In this document: positions 1-5,834 of the stretch, in pieces
Layout of the letters: the number at the start of each line of letters is the position of its first letter
How positions within the stretch are numbered: position 1 is the first letter of the stretch
DNA from: Candidatus Neomicrothrix sp. UBA4542
GTDB taxonomy: Bacteria; Actinomycetota; Acidimicrobiia; Acidimicrobiales; Poriferisodalaceae
Length of the DNA stretch: 12,408 bases
Direction: 5' to 3'
Assembly: GCA_002388005.1 (NCBI GenBank)
Contig: DGLO01000089.1
Location: 1 to 12,408, forward strand
Position numbers and translations under genes: made by a program
The notes under the pieces: model-generated
Database searches by the model: none
The model's input: only the letters and a program-made list of their open reading frames with translations
Told to the model about the DNA's origin: nothing

Positions 1-29
1 GCGGCGTACTCCTCCACTTTCTCGGTCAT
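1..29 (-). CDS. atpH: F1F0 ATP synthase delta subunit, first codons only (partial)
   Basis: Only nine full codons lie inside the window, reading MTEKVEEYA, and the frame stays open to the edge. The ATG is preceded by GAGGAAAG at a good ribosome-binding distance. The call rests on position: in the usual atpBEFH order the delta subunit, a stalk protein linking the F1 head to the b subunit, follows atpF. A short charged start leading into a 'YA' is compatible with delta subunits, but nine residues cannot prove it. It lies 99 nt downstream of the atpF stop, a wider gap than the other ATP-synthase junctions here. Confidence 0.6.
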
Positions 30-128
30 CGCTTTCCTCGTTCTATCCAAATCGGGGCGCCACGACCGTTAGACCGCAGTACCGGGGCCTCGCCATCAAA
101 CGTAAGGGAGGCTTTCTTCATGTCAGCG

Positions 129-680
129 TCAGTTGCCAACCGACTCGATGTAGTCATCAACTAGCCGTGCGTATGCGGCTTCATCCAAACTGGATCGGAC
201 TACTTGCTCTGCTGCTCCAACGGCAAGAGAGGTCACTTGTGCCCGCACATCGGCAAGAGCCCGGTCCTTGGCAGCTTCGATGTCAGCTTCGGCTTGGGCT
301 CGTCTTTCCGCGATTTCAGGCTCAATCGCCGCTATGCGATCTTGTCTTACCTGTTCCGCGTCGGATCGGGCAGCTTCGATAATGCGCGCTGCTTCAGTCT
401 GTGCTTCAGCAAGTTTCGCGTCGTACTCGGCGCGAAGACCTTCGGCTTCACTGCGAGCAGAGTCAGCAGCGTCAAGATCACCCTGGATCTTTTCAGATCG
501 GGCCTCCATAGCCTTTTTCAACGCCGGGTAGGCGTATTTGGCCATGACCGCAAAAAGGATGAGGAACGAAAGGGTTCCCCATATGACCTCGTCGATGGCC
601 GGAATAATCGGGTTTGGGGCCTCCGCTACCGCGTTAGCCTCGTCAGCTGCCGCAGCGGCCAGCGCTCCAAGGATGCTCAT
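129..680 (-). CDS. atpF: F1F0 ATP synthase subunit b
   Basis: Subunit b forms the peripheral stalk that holds F1 against the membrane sector. The 183-residue protein has a short N-terminal segment, one membrane helix at about residues 29-50 and then a long Ala/Glu/Arg-rich coiled coil to the C-terminus, the standard b architecture and length. The MxAR-SEKIQGDLD segment after the helix is typical of bacterial b subunits. It is not the longer b-delta fusion found in mycobacteria, since the protein ends at 183 residues. The ATG follows the atpE stop by 8 nt, and the run TAGGGGGAG contains both that stop codon and the ribosome-binding site, so translation is probably coupled to atpE. Confidence 0.95.
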   Translation of the reverse strand: MSILGALAAAAADEANAVAEAPNPIIPAIDEVIWGTLSFLILFAVMAKYAYPALKKAMEARSEKIQGDLDAADSARSEAEGLRAEYDAKLAEAQTEAARIIEAARSDAEQVRQDRIAAIEPEIAERRAQAEADIEAAKDRALADVRAQVTSLAVGAAEQVVRSSLDEAAYARLVDDYIESVGN

Positions 681-688
681 CGCTCCCC

Positions 689-943
689 CTACGCGAAGTT
701 GAGGAGGATAAAGACCACGAAACCGATGAGGGCAAGAGCCTCGGTGAAGGCGATGCCGAGGAACATGGTCGTACGGACCATGCCAGCGGATTCGGGCTGT
801 CGGGCCATGGCGGTAATCGCGTTGCCAACTACCAATCCGATGCCTACGCCTGGGCCGATGGCAGCAAGGCCATAACCCAAACCAGCACCAACGGCCTTGA
901 GGCCGTCTACGGCGGTGTCAGCTTGTGCGAGCAAATCAATCAC
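689..943 (-). CDS. atpE: F1F0 ATP synthase subunit c
   Basis: Subunit c forms the membrane rotor ring that carries ions through F0. The 84-residue protein is a two-helix hairpin. Helix 1 has the glycine-packing motif GPGVGIG (residues 30-36), the polar loop has the invariant R48-Q49-P50, and helix 2 has the ion-binding carboxylate Glu68 in FTEALAL. Helix 1 lacks the Gln and helix 2 lacks the Glu-Ser/Thr pair of sodium-binding rings, so a proton ring is inferred. The start is GTG, supported by GGAGAG about six bases upstream. It lies 25 nt after atpB. Confidence 0.97.
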   Translation of the reverse strand: MIDLLAQADTAVDGLKAVGAGLGYGLAAIGPGVGIGLVVGNAITAMARQPESAGMVRTTMFLGIAFTEALALIGFVVFILLNFA

Positions 944-968
944 TCGTCTCTCCTGTGTTTTATTGGAT

Positions 969-1745
969 CTAATGCTCTGGATGTAATGCGCCGCCGATAT
1001 ATACGGCGGTCAGAATTGTGAAGATAAAGGCCTGCAAGAAGGCGACAAGAATCTCGAAGCCAGTGAGACCGATCAACACAACGAATGGAGCCCAAACGAT
1101 TGCCGCTAAGGGACCTGGGGTCCACAGGGCAGTTGTGAGGACTGCGAATGTAACTAACAGCAAGTGGCCAGCCAGCATGTTGGCGAAAAGCCGGACGGCC
1201 AACGAAAAAGGTCGTACCAAGAACGTCGAGACAAACTCGATCACCGCGACGAGAGGCAAAAGTGCTCCGGGGACGCCAGGGGGAATCACTGTGTTCTTGA
1301 AATACTGGAAGAACCCCTGGCTTTTTATTCCGACCGCGTTGAAGACCAGCCAGACGATGATGGCGAGCACAGCGGGAGCTGCCATGCGGGAATTGGCTGG
1401 GAATTGAATAAATGGGATGACTTCGGTGATGTTCGCGAAAAAGATGAAAAAGAATAGCGACATCAAAAACGGCATGAAGCGCATGCCATCCGGTCCGATC
1501 GTTTGCATGACAACGTTTTCGCGTACGAAGTCAACGGAGGATTCAGCGACGGTTTGCACACCCTTGGGTACCAGGGCGCTTCTTCGAATCGCCAGAACGA
1601 ATAGCACCAAGGGCGCAGCCATTGCCCAGAGATAAATCAAACCCACTTTGTTCAGCTCAATAATAGAACCGTCGAAAAGAATGCCGGGCCACTCCAGCAA
1701 CTCCGCTATCGGCGGGAAGTGAAGTCCGTACAGCGGTTGGATCAC
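969..1745 (-). CDS. atpB: F1F0 ATP synthase subunit a
   Basis: Subunit a provides the two proton half-channels next to the c ring. The protein is about 260 residues with five to six hydrophobic helices. The essential arginine sits in the conserved segment SLAVRLFANM (Arg190 counted from the ATG at 1760, Arg185 from the GTG chosen here), and the C-terminal helices carry the family's conserved Gln in FLQAFIFTIL. Two starts are possible. The GTG at 1745 has a perfect AAGGAG five bases upstream and forms a GTGA overlap with the preceding stop. The ATG at 1760 adds five residues but has only a weak AAAAGAA before it. I prefer GTG. Confidence 0.95.
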   Translation of the reverse strand: MIQPLYGLHFPPIAELLEWPGILFDGSIIELNKVGLIYLWAMAAPLVLFVLAIRRSALVPKGVQTVAESSVDFVRENVVMQTIGPDGMRFMPFLMSLFFFIFFANITEVIPFIQFPANSRMAAPAVLAIIVWLVFNAVGIKSQGFFQYFKNTVIPPGVPGALLPLVAVIEFVSTFLVRPFSLAVRLFANMLAGHLLLVTFAVLTTALWTPGPLAAIVWAPFVVLIGLTGFEILVAFLQAFIFTILTAVYIGGALHPEH

Positions 1746-2227
1746 TTCATCTCCTTGCATTTCTTTTGCGCTAAGTGGGTGGGTCCAAGTCCCGGGTAAG
1801 CGAGCGAGAGAGAAACATAGCGCGTCTCCCAGACGAGTAACCCGAGATGAGAGACGATAATCGTTATGCCTAATGGGGCTGGCTCAAAAACGCCAATTTT
1901 GCTTGCGGCAATCACTGCTACGGTCAACGCCGCTAACCGGAGAATGAACCCCCCAAGGGCTGCAAACATAAGCGCTGCCGGGGAGATGCGGCCCGCCCAC
2001 GTGAGCAACGCTGCTGCCGCTACGAAATTGGCGAAGACCAATGCGATTCCGTAGGCCGCCGAGGCAACACCATCTGTACCCCAAATCAACAGCACGAAGA
2101 GGAGCCACAGGGGGGCAATCTTGATTCCTCGCCTGAGCATGTCAGCAACGATTCCTCTTTCCGGCTCTAGGTTGAGATCTACGTTCTTTCGCGTGGAAAA
2201 AAATCGTTCGGCGAGTTTCTCGTTCAT
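1742..2227 (-). CDS. atpI: AtpI-like F0 assembly membrane protein
   Basis: The 161-residue protein has a charged N-terminus of about 35 residues, four hydrophobic helices (about 37-52, 55-76, 83-107 and 117-135) and a basic C-terminal tail. Size, topology and position directly before atpB match the ATP synthase I (UncI) family, including the Rv1303-type protein of mycobacteria. AtpI proteins are known to help assemble the c ring or stabilise F0 and are not part of the finished enzyme. The sequence of this family is poorly conserved, so the call leans on topology and context. Its ATG overlaps the preceding stop as ATGA. There is no clear ribosome-binding site of its own, so it is probably translated by coupling. 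Confidence 0.75.
   Translation of the reverse strand: MNEKLAERFFSTRKNVDLNLEPERGIVADMLRRGIKIAPLWLLFVLLIWGTDGVASAAYGIALVFANFVAAAALLTWAGRISPAALMFAALGGFILRLAALTVAVIAASKIGVFEPAPLGITIIVSHLGLLVWETRYVSLSLAYPGLGPTHLAQKKCKEMK
1751..1756 (-). promoter_or_regulatory. Ribosome-binding site deciding the atpB start
   Basis: AAGGAG on the minus strand lies five bases before the GTG at 1745 and inside the last codons of the upstream AtpI-like gene. It would be nine bases into the coding region if the ATG at 1760 were used, so it favours the internal GTG. Confidence 0.6.
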
Positions 2228-2565
2228 GGTTCGGTGCGTTCGTCAAGTGTGACGCCGGTTGGCAAACGGTCATCTATTTCTTCGGGCAGATGCAAACCGC
2301 GGCTGTTGGTGGGCCGATTTGCGCCCATCTCCTGTTCTATTCCTCCCATGCGACCGGTGTATCGATACCACTCAGCTGTGATTTTCCCTAAAAATGCAAC
2401 TGAGCCCAAAGCGACAGCAATCCAGGGACCGGTGCTTAGCCAACGATCCAGCAACCAGCCACCCGCAGCGAAAATCGCTGGGGTCACCACGATCTCGACT
2501 GAACGAGAAAAGGCGTCGTCGGTGCCGACTTGTCGTTGATTCTTGGACAGCGCTGGGGCTCGCAT
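2224..2565 (-). CDS. AtpZ-like small membrane protein preceding atpI
   Basis: This short protein has two hydrophobic helices (IVVTPAIFAAGGWLLDRWL, then PWIAVALGSVAFLGKITAEW) joined by a short loop, and a hydrophilic C-terminal tail of about 45 residues. The GGWLLDRWL-loop-helix pattern resembles the AtpZ/AtpI-related family (PF09527-like) found at the head of many atp operons, some members of which are linked to Mg2+/Ca2+ transport or F0 assembly. The start chosen is ATG at 2565. A TTG at 2595 would add ten residues (MPTGPETVCR). Neither has a strong ribosome-binding site. It is probably the first gene of the ATP-synthase transcription unit. Confidence 0.65.
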   Translation of the reverse strand: MRAPALSKNQRQVGTDDAFSRSVEIVVTPAIFAAGGWLLDRWLSTGPWIAVALGSVAFLGKITAEWYRYTGRMGGIEQEMGANRPTNSRGLHLPEEIDDRLPTGVTLDERTEP

Positions 2566-2622
2566 GCGACAGACAGTCTCCGGACCAGTTGGCAAATGAG
2601 GGCTGCTTCAAGAAGCGGCCTC

Positions 2623-2651
2623 ACCCTATTGGTGGTGCCCGCTAGTTGCAA
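2623..2651 (-). promoter_or_regulatory. Putative promoter for the ATP-synthase genes
   Basis: In the gap after the WecA-type gene, the minus strand carries TTGCAA (2651-2646), a 17-base spacer, then TAGGGT (2628-2623). TTGCAA matches four of six bases of TTGACA, and TAGGGT fits the TANNNT pattern of actinobacterial -10 boxes. Transcription would start near 2616, just before the AtpZ-like gene. Such weak matches also arise by chance. Confidence 0.3.
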
Positions 2652-2680
2652 GCGGCCAAAGAACCAAGGGTGTCTGAACT

Positions 2681-3820
2681 CTAGATGTGCGGAGAAGCGC
2701 TCTGCATTTCGGTCTCGTTATCTGGTCCCAGTCGAGTTCGAGGCCGCAACAAAAGCAGCAGCAGGACCGCCATACCGGCTAACGCAAACGGCAAAATCGC
2801 ATCACCACTCCCGGTCAAAGTTGGCACCAGCGCGACACCTGACAGCAAACCTGTCCAGGCCCAGAGAAGAAGAACCGTTCGACGGTGGCCGTGTCCCATT
2901 CGTAAGAGTCGATGATGGAGATGGTCTTTGTCTGCCGTGGCGATCCCTTCCCTCCTGTAGGCGCGCCGCGCTATGGCCAGGGCGACATCTATGAGAGGCA
3001 CGCCCAAGATCAAGAAAGGAATCGCTATCGGAGCAAAGAAGAAGTAGACCTGACCGCTGAACTGATCAACAACTCGTCCGCCCACCGTCATAGTTGCGGA
3101 CGCCATCAACAGGCCCAACAACAATGCTCCTCCGTCGCCCATGAAGATTCGAGCGGGATGAAAGTTGTGGGGCAAGAAGCCCAGACACACCCCAAGAGTT
3201 ACGAGTGCGAGAAGCGGTCCCAAGTTGGTGTCGCTGATCAGACCAGCATTTTGTAGTTCACCGCTGTAGAGATAGAAAGCTCCGGCGGCGATGGCGATGG
3301 TTCCCGCAGCAAGGCCGTCGAGACCGTCGATCAAATTCACTGAGTTAGCTACCACGACGACCAAGAGAACCGTAATGAGCGTCGCCCAATCGGCTGAAAG
3401 AACGACGAGTTGTCCGAACGGCACCCTGAAGTAGAAGAGGGTGACACCCAAGACCGCAAGCAGGCTCCCAGATAACACCTGGCCGGCAACTTTCGCTGGC
3501 GCTGACAATTCATGCAGGTCGTCAATCGCTCCGATTGCGAACATGACAGTGGCAGCTACTACCACCGCTAACGCCTCTGAAGATCCCGCAAATACTTGGG
3601 TAAATCCGGATAAGCGACTCGCAAGAACCAAGGCAGCCAGCATGCCCAAGAACATTGCAGCACCCCCACCGGTCATGGTTGGTCGCTCATGAACACGGCG
3701 CTCATCGGGGTCGACCACGGCGCCCATCTTCGGAGCGACCTTCATCACGACGAAAGTGCTCAAATAGGTCACGATCGCCGCCGCTCCCAGCACAAACGCG
3801 TGTTGGAGTGTCCTACTCAC
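2681..3820 (-). CDS. wecA: Polyprenyl-phosphate N-acetylhexosamine-1-phosphate transferase (WecA/TagO type)
   Basis: This membrane enzyme moves a sugar-1-phosphate, usually GlcNAc-1-P from UDP-GlcNAc, onto decaprenyl- or undecaprenyl-phosphate at the inner face of the membrane, starting a cell-wall linker or surface glycan. The 379-residue protein has about ten hydrophobic helices and all family motifs: DPDERRVHERPTMTGGG after helix 1, the Mg2+-binding AIDDLHE (98-104), NLIDGLDGL (162-170), FMGDGG (226-231) and the DHLHHRL loop (299-305). The HLHH loop separates WecA/TagO/Rfe from MraY. In mycobacteria the orthologue (Rv1302) initiates the arabinogalactan linker and also sits just upstream of the atp genes. 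The exact sugar here is inferred. The start is GTG, with AGGA seven bases upstream supplied by a duplicated 14-bp sequence. Confidence 0.92.
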   Translation of the reverse strand: MSRTLQHAFVLGAAAIVTYLSTFVVMKVAPKMGAVVDPDERRVHERPTMTGGGAAMFLGMLAALVLASRLSGFTQVFAGSSEALAVVVAATVMFAIGAIDDLHELSAPAKVAGQVLSGSLLAVLGVTLFYFRVPFGQLVVLSADWATLITVLLVVVVANSVNLIDGLDGLAAGTIAIAAGAFYLYSGELQNAGLISDTNLGPLLALVTLGVCLGFLPHNFHPARIFMGDGGALLLGLLMASATMTVGGRVVDQFSGQVYFFFAPIAIPFLILGVPLIDVALAIARRAYRREGIATADKDHLHHRLLRMGHGHRRTVLLLWAWTGLLSGVALVPTLTGSGDAILPFALAGMAVLLLLLLRPRTRLGPDNETEMQSASPHI

Positions 3821-3839
3821 TCAACTGTCCTACTCACTC
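3809..3839. repeat. 14-bp direct repeat spanning the WecA-type gene start
   Basis: TGTCCTACTCACTC occurs at 3809-3822 and 3826-3839, separated by AAC (a 17-base period). On the minus strand each copy reads GAGTGAGTAGGACA. The downstream copy contains the GTG start codon. The upstream copy supplies the AGGA that acts as its ribosome-binding site, and also opens a six-codon frame that stops in the GTGA of the real start. Confidence 0.9.
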
Positions 3840-3950
3840 GTGAGATAAATCGCTGGTTGCGTTCGGTTTGCCCACCCCACCAGCCTAGTTACGCGATCAG
3901 GATCTCGTGTGGAGGGGCACGGCCGCTGGTTCGATGCTCTGATACGGAGT

Positions 3951-5210
3951 TCAATCTGGGTACGGGGGGAATCTTGCACAAAGTTCGGCTACTTCAAGAG
4001 CGATTTGTTGAACCGCTGCTTCGTCCTCGCGTTGACGCAAGATCCGCGCTGTGAAATCAGCAATCATCGCCATCTCTTCGGTCCCCATGCCCTGAGTGGT
4101 GACCGATGCCACTCCCATCCTCACGCCGCTGGTCACGAAGGGGGAACGAGGGTCATCCGGAATTGTGTTTCTGTTGAGCGTTACACCGCCAAGATCAAGT
4201 ACCTCTTGAGCGATTTTCCCGGTCAGGTCCTCATCGAAGCTTCTCAGGTCGACGAGTAAAAGGTGGTTATCGGTGCCTCCTGAAACCAATCTGAATCCTT
4301 CGCTAGCCAGAGCGTCCGCTAGAGCCGCTGCGTTCTGAACGATCCGGGCGGAATACTCCGTGAAACCAGGGTCGAGCGCTTCTCCGAATCCGACTGCCTT
4401 AGCTGCAATCACGTGGTCTAGTGGGCCGCCCTGACTTCCCGGAAATATGGCGCTATCGATTTTCTTTGCGAGCGTTTCGGTTGAGAGAATGCAACCACCC
4501 CGAGGGCCTCTGAGAGTCTTGTGGGTCGTAAAAGTAACAACGTCAGCGTGGGGAACAGGATTGGGATGTTGCCCTCCCGCAATTAATCCAGCTATGTGAG
4601 CGGCATCAAACATGAAATATGCACCGATTTCATCACACACCTGTCTGAAGGGCTCGGGATCGATACGCCTCGGGTACGCGGTAGCGCCTGCCACAATGAG
4701 CTTTGGACGCTCAGCGAGGGCAATTGAGCGCATCGCTTCGTAGTCGATCCGTTCGTCGCTAGCGGTGAGGCCGTAGGAAACAAAGTTGTAGAAGCGCCCA
4801 CTGGCGTTCACGGGCGAGCCATGGGTCAGGTGTCCCCCATGGTCAAGACTCATCCCCATCACCGTGTCGCCGACGTCAAGAAGCGCCATATATACCGCAG
4901 CATTGGCTTGTGATCCGGAGTGCGGCTGAACGTTGGCATGTTCGGCACCGAACAGCTGTTTAGCTCTGTCAATGGCTAACTGTTCGACCACGTCGACATG
5001 AGCATTACCGCCGTAATAGCGACGGCGCGGGTACCCCTCGCTGTATTTGTTCGTGAAAACACTGCCAGTCGCGTTCATGACTGCTGGTGAGGCGAAGTTT
5101 TCTGAAGCGATGAGCTGAAGACTTGTGGCTTGCCGCTCTTGTTCTTGCCGGATGAGCCGTTCGACTTCGTGATCCGGTCCAACCGTCCACACAGCGTTGG
5201 GAGTCATCAT
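3951..5210 (-). CDS. glyA: Serine hydroxymethyltransferase
   Basis: This PLP enzyme interconverts serine plus tetrahydrofolate with glycine plus 5,10-methylene-tetrahydrofolate and is the main source of one-carbon units. The 419-residue length is normal. Visible motifs are IASENFAS (34-41), the substrate-binding YSEGYPRRRYYGG (56-68), HSGSQAN (97-103), SLDHGGHLTHG (121-131), the cofactor-contacting D202-A-A-H205 and the Schiff-base lysine Lys231 in TTHKTLRGPRGG. All key residues are present. The start is ATG with AAAGG nine bases upstream; a second ATG follows at once. It lies 77 nt after rpiB, and the rpiB-glyA pair is also found beside the atp genes in Bacillus. Confidence 0.97.
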   Translation of the reverse strand: MMTPNAVWTVGPDHEVERLIRQEQERQATSLQLIASENFASPAVMNATGSVFTNKYSEGYPRRRYYGGNAHVDVVEQLAIDRAKQLFGAEHANVQPHSGSQANAAVYMALLDVGDTVMGMSLDHGGHLTHGSPVNASGRFYNFVSYGLTASDERIDYEAMRSIALAERPKLIVAGATAYPRRIDPEPFRQVCDEIGAYFMFDAAHIAGLIAGGQHPNPVPHADVVTFTTHKTLRGPRGGCILSTETLAKKIDSAIFPGSQGGPLDHVIAAKAVGFGEALDPGFTEYSARIVQNAAALADALASEGFRLVSGGTDNHLLLVDLRSFDEDLTGKIAQEVLDLGGVTLNRNTIPDDPRSPFVTSGVRMGVASVTTQGMGTEEMAMIADFTARILRQREDEAAVQQIALEVAELCARFPPYPD

Positions 5211-5287
5211 CGATCTGCGCCTTTCACAATTGTTGAGGTTGGGTGAATGAAAGCATGCCTCGAACCTCGAGAGTTTGCGCGGCCTTT

Positions 5288-5746
5288 CTACTTCAAGCCA
5301 TCATTCGCACTGTCCAGAGCACCCAGCTTGTCAATTCGTTGTTGATGACGCCCACCTTCAAAGGAGGCCGCCAGGTACGCGTCGACTACGGCTAACGCTG
5401 CTTGATCATCCACGACGCGAGCGCCAATTCCAATCACGTTGGCATCGTTGTGTTCACGGCTCAATCGGGCGGAGACGGTGTCATGCACTGTCGCCGCTCG
5501 AATCCCAGAAATTTTGCCGGCAGCCATAACAATGCCAATACCGCTCCCACATACAACAATCCCTCGATCAGCTTCACCCGCAGAGACCGATACACCTACC
5601 GCCGCTCCATAATCGGGGTAGTCCACTCTGCTCTCGTCGTGGGTGCCGCAGTCGACGATTTGATGGCCCTCGACTAGAAGGTGCTGGGCAATGATTTGCT
5701 TGAGCGAGAATCCTGCGTGATCTGCTCCCAGAGCAATGACAGACAA
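5288..5746 (-). CDS. rpiB: Ribose-5-phosphate isomerase B
   Basis: RpiB interconverts ribulose-5-phosphate and ribose-5-phosphate in the non-oxidative pentose phosphate pathway. The 152-residue protein is a typical RpiB/LacAB fold: GADHAGF with Asp9 and His10, VDYPDYG, the active-site loop VVCGSGIGIVMAAGK with Cys66, and SREHNDANV with His99. Cys66 is the catalytic base of the E. coli enzyme, whereas M. tuberculosis RpiB lacks this cysteine and uses a glutamate. The start is TTG, the only codon giving a full GADHAG N-terminus, with GAGAGG six bases upstream. It follows an intergenic inverted repeat that ends immediately before this ribosome-binding site. LacA/LacB activity is unlikely outside a lac operon. 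Confidence 0.93.
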   Translation of the reverse strand: MSVIALGADHAGFSLKQIIAQHLLVEGHQIVDCGTHDESRVDYPDYGAAVGVSVSAGEADRGIVVCGSGIGIVMAAGKISGIRAATVHDTVSARLSREHNDANVIGIGARVVDDQAALAVVDAYLAASFEGGRHQQRIDKLGALDSANDGLK

Positions 5747-5758
5747 TGAAGACCTCTC

Positions 5759-5831
5759 AATGGGCGTGGCGCTATCTTCGCGCGCGATTCGACGTCAGCG
5801 GTGGCGCTTTTGGCTGACGTCGACGCCCATT
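5759..5831 (-). repeat. Nested inverted repeat filling the tsaC-rpiB gap
   Basis: An inner perfect 11-bp inverted repeat, TCGACGTCAGC (5789-5799) and GCTGACGTCGA (5813-5823), encloses a 13-base loop. It is nested inside a 9-bp outer repeat, AATGGGCGT (5759-5767) and ACGCCCATT (5823-5831), sharing one base. A 10-bp self-complementary TCGCGCGCGA (5778-5787) lies in the asymmetric arm. GTGGCGCT is repeated directly at 5766-5773 and 5801-5808. The element begins three bases after the prmC-tsaC stop and ends at the rpiB ribosome-binding site. No T-run follows the inner stem, so a standard intrinsic terminator is not supported. It may be an RNA leader structure, a U-less terminator or a small mobile repeat. 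Confidence 0.75.
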
Positions 5832-5834
5832 CAC

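Noticed and set aside
204..875. A plus-strand open frame of 223 codons opposite atpF and atpE
   Set aside because: It lies antisense to two firmly identified genes, has low-complexity Arg/Ser-rich composition and no recognisable domain. It is a mirror frame.
2224..2565. A CRISPR-, toxin- or phage-related small membrane gene
   Set aside because: Two-helix topology, the ATGA overlap with the AtpI-like gene and the position at the head of the atp genes fit an AtpZ-like protein better.
3840..3950. ACCAGC/GCTGGT/ACCAGC elements between glyA and the WecA-type gene as a terminator or attenuator
   Set aside because: The six-base matches are far apart (over 20-base loops) with no T-run, and no convincing promoter was seen.
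5259..5271. CTCGA-ACC-TCGAG inverted repeat between rpiB and glyA as a terminator
   Set aside because: The stem is only five base pairs and no T-run follows on the minus strand, so it cannot be told from chance.
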